Counted from the first letter of the stretch, positions 34,865 through 48,311 are shown. The stretch is DNA of 64,000 bases from an uncultured Collinsella sp. (GCA_934643145.1 CAKUBM010000007.1:1-64000); one strand, 5' to 3'. Numbers and translations are program-made. The notes: a model not told the origin generated them from the letters alone.

Positions 34865-35019
34865 TGCGGGAATCCAGTTGCGTTCGAACAAGCAACCAAC
34901 ATATATATCTGAATTTGGATGTGGTGGGCACTTTGTTGTTAGGCGCTTTGAGGTGCGAGTGACACTTTGGGATGCGTGGCGCCCTGGGTTGGGGCGATGC
35001 TTTGGGATGAGCTTCTTAC

Positions 35020-35559
35020 TTAGTTGAAGAGGGGTTTTATGGCTGATAGGTAGTCTTTGGCTACGTCCTCTTTTGGGGCTTGGAAGTTATGCCAGGCCCA
35101 CCATTGGACTGTTCCTACGAAGCTTGAGGCTATGTGGTGTAGTAGGAAGCTTCGGTCCATGGTGGCGGCGGGGCCGTTTGGGTCGGTAGGAACGGTTTCG
35201 GCTGCTCGTGACATGATGGTTTTGCGTAAGCAGTCGGCGAAGACGCGTGAGCCGGCTCCTGCTACCAGGGCTCGTACGCCTTGGCGACGCTCCCAGAGGT
35301 TGTTGAGGATGTGCTCGACTTGCACGAGCGGGTCGTCGAGGGGCGTGCCGTCATCGTCGAGGGCGTGGGCGCAGATGTCGCTCACGAGCTCGGCGAGTAG
35401 GTCGTCTTTGCTCTTGAAAAGGCCGTAGAACGTCGCGCGGCCCACGTTGGCACGCGCGATGATGTCGCCGACGGTGATCTTGCCGTAGTCTTCCTCGCGC
35501 AGGAGCTCGGAGAACGCCGCAACGATGGCAGCGCGGCTTTTTGCCTTGCGGGCATCCAT
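35020..35559 (-). CDS. TetR/AcrR-family transcriptional regulator
   Basis: A 179-residue repressor-type protein. The N-terminal helix-turn-helix is ITVGDIIARANVGRATFYGLFKSKDDL; the C-terminal ligand/dimer domain is variable. It starts 2 bp after the larC stop and is the last gene of the larB-larC-tetR unit, so it may sense a metabolite of this pathway and control its own operon. The inverted repeat at 37341-37374 upstream of larB is a candidate site. Confidence 0.85.
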   Translation of the reverse strand: MDARKAKSRAAIVAAFSELLREEDYGKITVGDIIARANVGRATFYGLFKSKDDLLAELVSDICAHALDDDGTPLDDPLVQVEHILNNLWERRQGVRALVAGAGSRVFADCLRKTIMSRAAETVPTDPNGPAATMDRSFLLHHIASSFVGTVQWWAWHNFQAPKEDVAKDYLSAIKPLFN

Positions 35560-35561
35560 GG

Positions 35562-36503
<942 letters not shown>

Positions 36504-36513
36504 GGAATGCTCC

Positions 36514-37296
36514 TTAACGGGCGCAGGGCGTGCCAGCGCTCAGATGATTGATAAGACTTGCCTGGTAGGCGGCACCAAAGCCGTTGTCGATATTGACGAC
36601 CGAAACGCCGCTGGCGCAGGAGTTGAGCATGGCGAGCAGTGCGGCCATGCCACCAAAGCTCGCGCCGTAGCCCACGCTGGTAGGAACGGCGATGACCGGA
36701 CAGCTCACCAGACCGCCGACAACGCTCGCCAACGCGCCCTCCATGCCGGCGATGGCGATGACCACCTGTGCCTGGGCAAGTTCCTCGGCATGTGCGAGCA
36801 GGCGGTGCAGGCCGGCGACGCCTACGTCGTAGAGGCGGTCGACCTCGTTGCCATAGAATTCGGCCGTCAACGCGGCTTCCTCGGCGACGGGCAGGTCGCT
36901 CGTGCCGGCGCAGGCGACGACGATGCGTCCGTTGCCGGTAGGGGAGGGCTTGCCGCCCACGAGGGCGAGCTGTGCGTCCGGGACATATCCCAGGTCGATG
37001 CCGTTGTCGAGGAGCTCCGAGGTACGGGCTGCCTTTTCGGCGTCCACGCGCGTGACCAGTATGCGCTCCTGGCCGGCATTGCGCAGCGCCTCGATAATGG
37101 CGGCAATCTGCTCGGCGGTTTTGCCGGCACCGTAGACAACCTCGCCGGCTCCCTGGCGCACTCCGCGCGAAAGATCGAGCTGCGCAAAACCCAGATCGGC
37201 GGTTGGCGCCGTCTGGATGCGTGTGAGGGCGACTGCCGGGGCGACTGCTCCGTCGGCAACATCGCTCAGCAATTGCTCAAGATCTCGCTTATCCAT
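36514..37296 (-). CDS. larB: Nickel pincer cofactor biosynthesis protein LarB
   Basis: A 260-residue protein of the AIR-carboxylase-like fold. In the lar pathway LarB carboxylates and hydrolyses nicotinic acid adenine dinucleotide as the first step to the pincer cofactor. Motifs are LDLSRGVRQGAGEVVYGAGKT, VACAGTSDLPVAEEA and VIAVPTSVGYGASFGG. The ATG at 37296 has AAGGGA 6 bp upstream. It is first of the larB-larC-tetR unit, with 10 bp between larB and larC. No larE (sulfur insertion) gene is in the window. Confidence 0.9.
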   Translation of the reverse strand: MDKRDLEQLLSDVADGAVAPAVALTRIQTAPTADLGFAQLDLSRGVRQGAGEVVYGAGKTAEQIAAIIEALRNAGQERILVTRVDAEKAARTSELLDNGIDLGYVPDAQLALVGGKPSPTGNGRIVVACAGTSDLPVAEEAALTAEFYGNEVDRLYDVGVAGLHRLLAHAEELAQAQVVIAIAGMEGALASVVGGLVSCPVIAVPTSVGYGASFGGMAALLAMLNSCASGVSVVNIDNGFGAAYQASLINHLSAGTPCAR

Positions 37297-37340
37297 ATAT
37301 GTTCCCTTCGACGGCGCAAAGTCTAGCACTCAAAGGGTAT

Positions 37341-37374
37341 GTTTCCGAACACAAAGACAAAATTGTTCGGAAAC
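37341..37374. promoter_or_regulatory. Inverted repeat in the larB promoter region, candidate TetR operator
   Basis: GTTTCCGAAC (37341-37350) and GTTCGGAAAC (37365-37374) form a perfect 10-bp inverted repeat with a 14-bp spacer, 45 bp upstream of the larB start. A palindrome here would suit autoregulation by the TetR protein encoded in the same operon. Confidence 0.5.
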
Positions 37375-37410
37375 TATAGGACAGACTGATTCAATTGTTA
37401 GACGGATCGA

Positions 37411-38046
37411 CTAGTCACGCAGGATGATGTCCATGGCGAGCATCAGGTTGCGTTCGTCGATGGTAAACGGGGCGGCTTCGCGTGTCTTGGGCTTGGCGCA
37501 AAACGCGATGCCCGTGCCCGCGGCCTGAATCATGGGGATATCGTTGGCGCCGTCGCCGATCGCGACCGTGTGTGCCATGTCGACGCCGCACTCAACCGCC
37601 CAATCCAGCAGCTGGATGAGCTTGGACTCCTTGGTCACAATGTCTGCCGCTAGCTTACCGGTGAGCTTGCCGTCCATGACCTCCAGGCGGTTAGCGAGGC
37701 AAAAGTCGATGCCCGCGGCAGCCACGATCTTGTCGGCGACCTCGTGGAAGCCACCGCTTACCACGCCGACCTTCCATCCCTTGCTGTGCGCCGAGCGCAC
37801 AAGCTCCAGCGCGCCGGGGGTAAACGTCACGCGCGCAAAGGTGCGCTCGAACACGCTCTCATCCAAGCCGGCAAGCAGCCCTACGCGTTCCTCGAGCGCC
37901 TGCTTAAAGTCAAGCTCGCCGCGCATGGCGCGCTCGGTGATCTGCGCAACTTGCTCGCCCACGCCGGCCTCCTCGCCCAACAGGTCGATGACCTCCTGGT
38001 TGATGAGCGTGGAGTCGATATCCATAACGATGAGGCGTGCAGTCAT
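37411..38046 (-). CDS. serB: Phosphoserine phosphatase (HAD family)
   Basis: A 211-residue HAD hydrolase for the last step of serine synthesis. The ATG at 38046 (GAAAGG 6 bp upstream) is preferred over an upstream start that adds 15 residues. HAD motif I is VMDIDSTLI with nucleophile Asp, motif II VVSGGF, motif III Lys in TKESKLIQL, and motif IV GDGANDIPMI. It is 114 bp upstream of larB on the same strand with no terminator seen between them, so some read-through is possible. Confidence 0.88.
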   Translation of the reverse strand: MTARLIVMDIDSTLINQEVIDLLGEEAGVGEQVAQITERAMRGELDFKQALEERVGLLAGLDESVFERTFARVTFTPGALELVRSAHSKGWKVGVVSGGFHEVADKIVAAAGIDFCLANRLEVMDGKLTGKLAADIVTKESKLIQLLDWAVECGVDMAHTVAIGDGANDIPMIQAAGTGIAFCAKPKTREAAPFTIDERNLMLAMDIILRD

Positions 38047-38302
38047 GGCGGGCCTTTCCGAGTGCAGTTGTATTGGGGCACATTGTCGCACGTGGCGCGC
38101 CTTGGCGACGGCCGCGGTGCGTCAATTGTTTCGTCTCCGTCAAGTCTTTGGGCAGGAGCCACTTTTACGCGGCACATCGGCACAGGTGCGATAAGATAGA
38201 ACGCCATGTCTGGCTGCGCGGTTTACGCAGGCTGGGCAAATCTGTACGACGCCGCCCGGAACGACACGGGGCGGCACAGATCCATAAAGGAGGATCACTG
38301 GT

Positions 38303-40090
38303 ATGAGCCAGACCCGTCCCATCGACGAGCATTCCATGCACACCCGTACCTGCGGCGAGCTTCGCCGCGAGAACGTGGGCGAAGAGGTCACCCTCACCGG
38401 TTGGGTGAGCCGTCGCCGCGACCACGGCGGCCTTATCTTCTGCGACCTTCGCGACCGTGAGGGCATCACGCAGCTCACCTTCGACCCCGAGCACTCCGAC
38501 GGCGATGCCTTTAAGATCGCCGAGACCATGCGTCCCGAGTGGCCTATCAAGATCCACGGCGTCGTGCGCGCCCGTGGCGAGGAGACCACCAACACCAAGC
38601 TCGCGACCGGCGAGATCGAGGTCCTGACCGATCATGCCGAGGTGCTCAACACGTCCGTCACCCCGCCGTTCCAGATCGAGGACGGCATCGAGACCAGCGA
38701 GGACACCCGCCTGCGCTATCGCTATCTGGACCTCCGCCGTCCCGAGATGATGGCCAACCTCAAGCTGCGCTCCGACTTTACCTTTGCCATTCGCGAGGCG
38801 CTACACAACCGTGAGTTCATGGAGGTCGAGACGCCCTCCCTGTTCAAGTCCACTCCCGAGGGCGCCCGCGACTTCATCGTCCCCAGCCGCATCCAGCCGG
38901 GCAACTTCTACGCCCTGCCGCAGTCCCCGCAGCTTCTGAAGCAGCTGCTCATGGTCGGTGGCGTCGAGCGCTACTACCAGGTTGCCAAGTGCTTCCGCGA
39001 CGAGGACCTGCGTGCCGACCGTCAGCCCGAGTTCACCCAGGTCGATATCGAGATGTCCTTCGTGGACCAGAATGATGTCATGAGCGCGCTCGAAGAGGTT
39101 CTTGCCGATGCCTTCGGTCGCATGGGTGTCGAGATGCCCACGCCGCTGCGTCGCATGAACTACTGGGAGGCCATGGACACCTATGGCTCCGACAAGCCCG
39201 ATACCCGCTATGGCATGCACTTGGTCGACCTGACCGACATCTTTGCCAACTCCAAGTTCAAGGTCTTTGCGACTGCCGCGAACGAGGAGGGTTCTGTCGT
39301 CAAGGCCATCAACGCCAAGGGCGCCGGTGCCTGGGCACGTGCCAAGATCGATAAGCTTGCCGGCGTGGCCTCCACGTTTGGCGCCAAGGGTCTGGCCTGG
39401 ATCGCTTTTCGCGAGGACGGCTCCATCAACAGCCCCATCGTCAAGTTCTTCTCGGACGAGGAGATGGCCGCTCTGCGCGAGCGCATGGACGTCGAGCCCG
39501 GCGACCTTGTGATGTTCGCCGCCGGCCCGCGCCTGCTTTCTGACGAGATTCTGGGCGGCATGCGTTCCCACATGGCCAACGCGCTCGAGATCAAGCGCGA
39601 GGGCCACGACTTCCTGTGGGTCGTCAACTTCCCGCTGTTCCACTGGGATGAGGACCGCAAGGCCTATGCAGCCGAGCATCAGCCCTTTACTCTGCCGACC
39701 GAGACCGACATCGCCAAGATCGAGGCCGACCCGTTGGCAGCCGGTTCGTGCACCTACGACTTTGTCATGGACGGCTTTGAGGCCGGCGGCGGCGGTATGC
39801 GTATCCACAACGCCGAGATGCAGATGTCCATGCTCAAGCTCCTGGGCTTTACCGAGGAGCGCGCCGAGTCGCAGTTCGGCTTCCTCATGGAGGCCCTCAA
39901 GTTTGGTGCGCCCCCGATGGGCGGTTTCGCTCTGGGCCTGGACCGCGTGTGCATGCTGCTCACCGGTTCCGACTCCATCCGCGACGTCATGGCGTTCCCC
40001 AAGACGGCCAGCGGCTCCGACCTTATGTCGGGTGCTCCGAGTGCCGTTAGTGGCGCCCAGCTCAAGGACGTCAGCCTGCGCCTGATGTAG
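38303..40090 (+). CDS. aspS: Aspartyl-tRNA synthetase
   Basis: A 595-residue class IIb synthetase. An OB-fold anticodon-binding domain comes first (GWVSRRRDHGGLIFCDLRDR), then motif 2 (CFRDEDLRADRQPEFTQVDIE), the bacterial GAD insertion (about 290-420) and motif 3 (GFALGLDRVCMLL). GGAGG lies 9 bp before the ATG. The His in RRDHGG is a feature I associate with non-discriminating AspRS, which also charges tRNA-Asn; that is a tentative reading. A terminator follows at 40115. Confidence 0.95.
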   Translation: MSQTRPIDEHSMHTRTCGELRRENVGEEVTLTGWVSRRRDHGGLIFCDLRDREGITQLTFDPEHSDGDAFKIAETMRPEWPIKIHGVVRARGEETTNTKLATGEIEVLTDHAEVLNTSVTPPFQIEDGIETSEDTRLRYRYLDLRRPEMMANLKLRSDFTFAIREALHNREFMEVETPSLFKSTPEGARDFIVPSRIQPGNFYALPQSPQLLKQLLMVGGVERYYQVAKCFRDEDLRADRQPEFTQVDIEMSFVDQNDVMSALEEVLADAFGRMGVEMPTPLRRMNYWEAMDTYGSDKPDTRYGMHLVDLTDIFANSKFKVFATAANEEGSVVKAINAKGAGAWARAKIDKLAGVASTFGAKGLAWIAFREDGSINSPIVKFFSDEEMAALRERMDVEPGDLVMFAAGPRLLSDEILGGMRSHMANALEIKREGHDFLWVVNFPLFHWDEDRKAYAAEHQPFTLPTETDIAKIEADPLAAGSCTYDFVMDGFEAGGGGMRIHNAEMQMSMLKLLGFTEERAESQFGFLMEALKFGAPPMGGFALGLDRVCMLLTGSDSIRDVMAFPKTASGSDLMSGAPSAVSGAQLKDVSLRLM

Positions 40091-40114
40091 GCGAGTGGCT
40101 GCATATTGCCTGTA

Positions 40115-40148
40115 ACGAGGGAAGGACGTGTGCCTTCCCTCGTTTTTT
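40115..40148 (+). terminator. Terminator of aspS
   Basis: Perfect 11-bp stem ACGAGGGAAGG / CCTTCCCTCGT with a 7-nt loop and six T. Confidence 0.9.
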
Positions 40149-40189
40149 ATGCGCCGAGGTTGCGAGGGCTTGGGATGACCGGGCGTCGC

Positions 40190-40388
40190 GGAAAGTGCGA
40201 CCCGGAATCTGCGTCCAGAACGGGTCGCGCTTTCCCAAAGGGGGTCCTCCGGGAAAGCGCGACCCAGAATTCGGCAAAATAATGGGGCACAGTTTCCGGT
40301 TGAGCTGTCTAACGGAAACTGTGCCCCAGAATGAGCGCTCAAAACGGGACAGGCTTTCCGCAACAACTGTCTGGCGGAAAGCCTGTCC
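40190..40388. repeat. Hairpin array with a 62-bp period
   Basis: Three perfect 15-bp hairpins begin at 40222, 40284 and 40347 (left arms 40222-40236, 40284-40298, 40347-40361; right arms 40251-40265, 40313-40327, 40374-40388). Stems differ in sequence but all end in TTTCC next to a 12-14-nt loop. Linkers share the pattern AGAAT then AAAA or AGAA. A lone right arm at 40190-40204 suggests a truncated fourth unit, and it can also pair with the next left arm. It fills the gap between aspS and lacI. Confidence 0.85.
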
Positions 40389-40395
40389 TAGTTTC

Positions 40396-41412
40396 TTATA
40401 GCGAGTCTCTCTGGATTAGTTGCATGTGCATCACGGAGGTGGTGGGCTCGGCACCCTTGATCATGTCGAGCGCAATGTTGGCGGCCATGTGGCCTTCTTC
40501 GCGCAGGGGCTGGCGGACGGTCGTGAGCGCGGGGACGCAGCGCGTCGCAATCTCGTGATCGTCGAAGCCGACGACAGAAACGTCCGCCGGAACGGATAGG
40601 CCTGCCTCGTTGAGTGCGGTGATGACGCCAGCCGCGATACGGTCCGATCCGCAGAGCACGCCATCGAAAGCAATCTCGCGCGCGAGGATCTGGCGCATGG
40701 CCTGATAGCCGTCTCCGCTGTTCCAGCCGGTATAGATAACGTTTGCGTCTGGGAGGTCTTCGCCCAAGACGGCGCGGTAGCCGCGCAGGCGGTCAACAAC
40801 AGCGGGGTTGTCTTGCGGTCCCAGCACGGCGACGATATCTTTGCGCTCGCGCTCCTTCATGGCGTGTGCCGCAAAGCGTCCGCCCTCTTCGTCGTCAGAG
40901 TAGACCGTCGAGAACACATCGCGATAGGGGTGGCCCTCGAGCTGGCCGCACAACACGGTGGGTACGCCCAGCTCGCGCAGCACCTCGAGCAGCTCGCTGC
41001 CCTTGTAGGGGGAGACGTCGATCACGGCGTCGAACGAGCGGCGCTCAAAGTGCTCGCGTGCGCGGTTGCGCTCATGCGTAGAAGACGCCTGCAAGATAAC
41101 GGGCAGATAGGATGACTCCGACAGTTCCTCGGTAATGCCGCTCAAAAACTCGCTATAGGTGGGGTCGCTGAAGAGTTCACTCAGGGGCTCGGTCACGAGC
41201 ACGGCGATGATTTCCGTGCGTCCGACAGCGAGCGCTCGGCCACGAGCGTTGGGGACAAAATTGACTTCCTTGGCCGCCGCGCGGACGCGCTTTTTGGTTT
41301 CCTCGCTAATGCGGGGCGAATCGTTGAGGGCGCGCGATGCCGTGGAGCGCGACACGCCGGCAGCTGCGGCAACCTCGGCAAGCGTAGGTGCGGTGCGAAC
41401 TGGTTGGGTCAT
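40396..41412 (-). CDS. LacI-family transcriptional regulator of the ebgAC operon
   Basis: A 338-residue repressor. The N-terminal LacI helix-turn-helix is PTLAEVAAAAGVSRSTASRAL, with hinge YVPNARGRAL-like residues, followed by a periplasmic-binding-type sensor domain (SDRIAAGVITALNEAG, FDDHEIA). AGGAG lies 5 bp before the ATG. It is divergent from the beta-galactosidase gene; three CAACCGGTTG palindromes in the shared 376-bp gap are its likely operators, with a beta-galactoside as the expected inducer. Confidence 0.88.
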   Translation of the reverse strand: MTQPVRTAPTLAEVAAAAGVSRSTASRALNDSPRISEETKKRVRAAAKEVNFVPNARGRALAVGRTEIIAVLVTEPLSELFSDPTYSEFLSGITEELSESSYLPVILQASSTHERNRAREHFERRSFDAVIDVSPYKGSELLEVLRELGVPTVLCGQLEGHPYRDVFSTVYSDDEEGGRFAAHAMKERERKDIVAVLGPQDNPAVVDRLRGYRAVLGEDLPDANVIYTGWNSGDGYQAMRQILAREIAFDGVLCGSDRIAAGVITALNEAGLSVPADVSVVGFDDHEIATRCVPALTTVRQPLREEGHMAANIALDMIKGAEPTTSVMHMQLIQRDSL

Positions 41413-41655
41413 GGCGTCTCCTGGAAAATGCGGTCGATGTTGTCACTGATACGGGCTGGTGCGGATACAGCTTACTATAGTGCACCTGAACAGCGTTCAT
41501 GATATCCGGTGACCGGTGTCGTTTTGCAACCATGCCGCAATCGAATACGTTTCGTGTGGGTGAGATATCAGCGGGCGTGGCGGTTGCCTACGGGCTTAAG
41601 AACGATGTTTTGCGCTGAGTTTCGATACTCAGGGTGACATAAGTGTCGCGGTTGT

Positions 41656-41669
41656 ACAACCGGTTGCAC
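41656..41669. promoter_or_regulatory. LacI-type operator O1 (ebg)
   Basis: ACAACCGGTTGCAC, containing the palindrome CAACCGGTTG. First of three identical 14-mers spaced 45 and 42 bp. Confidence 0.8.
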
Positions 41670-41700
41670 CGTTAATCCGGACAAATCGACCGTTCAGCGG
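41668..41700 (+). promoter_or_regulatory. Shared upstream element (ebg promoter copy)
   Basis: Begins ACCGTTAATCCGG and contains the core ATCGACCGTTC. The same element, alignable without gaps over 28 bp, lies at 52646 and 57571, each time just upstream of an operator-overlapped -35. The binding factor is unknown. Confidence 0.65.
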
Positions 41701-41714
41701 ACAACCGGTTGCAC
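41701..41714. promoter_or_regulatory. LacI-type operator O2 (ebg), overlaps -35
   Basis: The same 14-mer ACAACCGGTTGCAC; its TTGCAC half forms the -35 of the promoter at 41709-41738. Confidence 0.8.
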
Positions 41715-41738
41715 AGTTTTTTGCATCGCCCGTAAGAT
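41709..41738 (+). promoter_or_regulatory. Promoter of ebgA-ebgC
   Basis: -35 TTGCAC (41709-41714), 18-bp spacer, -10 TAAGAT (41733-41738). Operators cover the -35 and the expected start site. Confidence 0.6.
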
Positions 41739-41742
41739 AAGG

Positions 41743-41756
41743 ACAACCGGTTGCAC
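41743..41756. promoter_or_regulatory. LacI-type operator O3 (ebg), near +1
   Basis: The third ACAACCGGTTGCAC, 5 bp after the -10, in a classical repressing position. Confidence 0.8.
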
Positions 41757-41773
41757 AAGAATCACTACGATGA

Positions 41774-44797
<3,024 letters not shown>

Positions 44798-44800
44798 GCC

Positions 44801-45256
44801 ATGCATGTCTTTAACTCGCGCGCCGATTTCGACGCTCAGATGAAGTCCGTCAAGAAGTGGATGCGCACCGGCCAGGCGCTCGATGGTGTTGCCGACCTAC
44901 AGCACGACGTGGCTTACTCCATCGGCGACTCGTTGGTTTACTGGTGGGTCTATGCCCGCGAGGCCGCAACCGCCGACCTGGTCGGTCACCGTCGCTACCA
45001 TGCCGTGCTCGCTCCGCTCGACGGCGACCTGACCGTCGAGGTTGCCCCCAAGGCAGGCCTCACCTGCACCCGCGCTTACAGCGATATCGATGATCGCGAG
45101 CGCTTTGAGGGGGCGGGGGAGACCGTGACGATTCCCGCCGGCGGCGTTGCCGTCGTCGAAATTGACGAGGCCTACCGTGTCGTGGCCGATGCCGCGGATC
45201 CCCGCGTCGTGGTACTGCACGTGACGGTTGAAGGTTATTCCTTCCCCAACAAGTAG
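44801..45256 (+). CDS. ebgC: Beta-galactosidase small subunit (EbgC, YhcH/YjgK family)
   Basis: A 151-residue cupin-like protein of the YhcH/YjgK/EbgC family (DUF386). In E. coli EbgC is an essential partner of EbgA. VGHRRYHAVLAPLDG, a central Asp/Glu-rich part, and a final HVTVEGYSF fit the family. The ATG is 3 bp after the ebgA stop, with GGAGG inside the end of ebgA, so the subunits are translated together. Confidence 0.85.
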   Translation: MHVFNSRADFDAQMKSVKKWMRTGQALDGVADLQHDVAYSIGDSLVYWWVYAREAATADLVGHRRYHAVLAPLDGDLTVEVAPKAGLTCTRAYSDIDDRERFEGAGETVTIPAGGVAVVEIDEAYRVVADAADPRVVVLHVTVEGYSFPNK

Positions 45257-45283
45257 TATTCGTCCGTTTGGACGTTTGCTTCG

Positions 45284-45377
45284 CGCCGTTAAGGGGGATG
45301 GCTTTGTTGACTCCCTTTTCCCCATTCCCCTTAGCAGGTGCGCCGTCCGTGTTTGCACTTGCAGGTCGGACGGTTTT
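45284..45377 (+). terminator. Two hairpins ending the ebgAC operon
   Basis: TTAAGGGG (from 45290) pairs with CCCCTTA (45328-45334) inside GCGCC/GGTGCGC arms. Then CCGTCCG (45343-45349) pairs with CGGACGG (45367-45373) and is followed by TTTT. The second is a conventional terminator. Confidence 0.65.
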
Positions 45378-45397
45378 AGATGACATTTAATAGATGA

Positions 45398-46873
<1,476 letters not shown>

Positions 46874-46920
46874 CGGCTAGGATTAATCTACGGCTGTGGA
46901 ATAAATCGATTCCCTTTCCT

Positions 46921-46950
46921 AAGGAGGGGCCTTACGAGGCCCCTCCTTTT
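46921..46950 (+). terminator. Terminator of the permease gene
   Basis: Perfect AAGGAGGGGCC / GGCCCCTCCTT stem with a TTACGA loop, then TT. Confidence 0.85.
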
Positions 46951-46976
46951 GTGCTTTGGGACATGGTTTTGGACCC

Positions 46977-47198
46977 CGTGGTCAAAAAATGCCAAATATG
47001 AGTACTGTTGCAAAAGAGGTGTCATATTTTTCGGCCTGCTCTGAGCGAAAATGGGCTCAAAATCAATTTATCTAACCCCCTTTAAAGGGCGTTTGACGGC
47101 TTTCAACCTCTTCGAATCGCTCAAATTAGGCAATTTGCTCTCGATTTTGCTGCTACTAAATTGGTGACAGTACTCATATTTGCCACTTTTTGCCCACG
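46977..47198. repeat. 222-bp element bounded by 32-bp inverted repeats
   Basis: Ends 46977-47008 and 47167-47198 are complementary at 29 of 32 positions; the shared part reads CAAATATGAGTACTGT toward the inside. The interior is AT-rich compared with its surroundings and contains no supported frame. It has the size and form of a MITE or other non-autonomous repeat, but I could not identify target duplications. Confidence 0.7.
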
Positions 47199-47294
47199 AG
47201 GTGTTCAGAGGAGCTCTCGACAAGCATCTAACGCTACAATAGCTACCACGTGGCTGGGTTTGCCGGCCGAATGTGCGATGTCGTGGGAGGGGAC

Positions 47295-47543
47295 ATGGTC
47301 GAGTTTACAAAGACGATTAAAGATCCGTTGGGATTACATGCCCGCCCGGTTGCGCTGCTCTATGACATCATTGCCAAGCATCGTAGCGACGTGTCAGTCA
47401 GTATCGGCGATCGCCACACGGATGGCCGCGACGTTATAGGGCTCATGGCACTCTGCGGCGAATGTGGCGAAGACGTCGTGTTCCGCGTTTCGGGTGTGGA
47501 TGAGGCCTCCTGCGTCACGTCGATCAGAAACCTCTCGCTTTAA
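47295..47543 (+). CDS. HPr-family phosphocarrier protein
   Basis: An 82-residue HPr-like protein. The ATG at 47295 has GGGAGGGG 3 bp upstream; an in-frame start at 47250 would add 15 unrelated residues. The phosphorylatable His lies in GLHARPVAL, as in HPr of the PEP:sugar phosphotransferase system. The segment aligning to the HPr kinase site (usually KSIMGVM-like, Ser46) reads GRDVIGLMAL, with Asp in place of Ser. No EI or other pts genes are near. A terminator follows at 47598. Confidence 0.82.
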   Translation: MVEFTKTIKDPLGLHARPVALLYDIIAKHRSDVSVSIGDRHTDGRDVIGLMALCGECGEDVVFRVSGVDEASCVTSIRNLSL

Positions 47544-47597
47544 CCTCAACAATGTGACAAAGGGGCAGTCCCCTCTGTTGCATAAATTGGTATCAAT

Positions 47598-47637
47598 AGG
47601 CACTGCAAAGAGACGGTCTTTGCGGTGCCTTTGTTTC
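47598..47637 (+). terminator. Terminator of the HPr-like gene
   Basis: AGGCACTGCAAAGA / TCTTTGCGGTGCCT, 14 bp with one G-U mismatch position, loop GACGG, then TTGTTTCG. Confidence 0.8.
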
Positions 47638-47680
47638 GTATAGGAAACTTTTTCGAAATCTGAATGGGGACCCTTTCCAA

Positions 47681-47732
47681 AAAGTTAACCACGTGTTAGT
47701 TTACTAAAGCGAACATAGGCGTGGTTAACTTT
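47681..47732. promoter_or_regulatory. Inverted repeat upstream of feoA
   Basis: AAAGTTAACCACG (47681-47693) and CGTGGTTAACTTT (47720-47732) are exact complements with a 26-bp spacer that itself contains TTAGT-TT-ACTAA. It lies 44 bp before the first feoA start, a reasonable place for iron-dependent control. Confidence 0.5.
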
Positions 47733-47776
47733 TACTGCGTCGATGTTGAGGACGAACTGACGTAAGGAGCTCACTC

Positions 47777-48019
47777 ATGTCTTGCGGACCGCAGATGCCG
47801 GCTATGCCGCTTTCGATGGTAAAAGCGGGCGAAACCGTGCGCGTGTCTCGGGTAAAGGGCAATGAGGACATGAAGCACCACCTCAAGGACCTCGGCTTTG
47901 TCGAAGGCAGCGAGATCCACGTGGTGAGCTCGAGTGGCGCTAACATCATCGTCACCGTGCTGGGCGCACGCTTTGGCATCGATTCCAAGGTCGCCATGCA
48001 CATCATGACCGTCGGTTAG
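47777..48019 (+). CDS. feoA: FeoA-family ferrous iron transport protein (first)
   Basis: An 80-residue SH3-like FeoA domain protein. SMVKAGETVRVSRVKGNEDMKHHLKDLGFVEGSEI is the usual pattern (given here in part: HHLKDLGFVEGS). Cytoplasmic partner of FeoB. AAGGAG lies 8 bp before the ATG. It carries a short N-terminal extension with CGPQMPAMP. First gene of the feo operon. Confidence 0.88.
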   Translation: MSCGPQMPAMPLSMVKAGETVRVSRVKGNEDMKHHLKDLGFVEGSEIHVVSSSGANIIVTVLGARFGIDSKVAMHIMTVG

Positions 48020-48058
48020 TTCGCAGCATTTCATAAAAGCCGAAAGGGGGACGAGAAA

Positions 48059-48280
48059 ATGAAGACGTTGGGTGACGTTAAGGTGGGCGAGAGCTCCACC
48101 ATCGTCAAGCTTCACGGTGAGGGTGCGCTTCGCCGCCACCTTATGGACCTGGGGCTCATCAAGGGCACTTCGTTCAAGGTCGTGAAGGTTGCACCGCTCG
48201 GTGATCCGGTCGAGATCAACGTGCGCGGCTACGAGCTTTCCATCCGCAAGGAGGAGGCCGCCGTCGTCGAGGTTCAGTAA
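48059..48280 (+). CDS. feoA: FeoA-family ferrous iron transport protein (second)
   Basis: A 73-residue FeoA domain protein (RRHLMDLGLIKGTSFKV, then VEINVRGYELSIRKEEA). It is more canonical than the first copy and lies 39 bp after it. Two FeoA genes before feoB are known in several anaerobes; both probably bind the FeoB G-domain side. Confidence 0.9.
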   Translation: MKTLGDVKVGESSTIVKLHGEGALRRHLMDLGLIKGTSFKVVKVAPLGDPVEINVRGYELSIRKEEAAVVEVQ

Positions 48281-48311
48281 GGACTCGCGGCGCATATTTC
48301 TGCAGATAAAG

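Noticed and set aside
38092..38302. T-box leader upstream of aspS
   Set aside because: No T-box sequence or specifier hairpin was found there; the same was true upstream of hisS.
40190..40388. CRISPR array call for the 62-bp periodic block
   Set aside because: The constant part is structure and a short linker rather than a repeated 28-37-bp sequence, and no cas genes are near.
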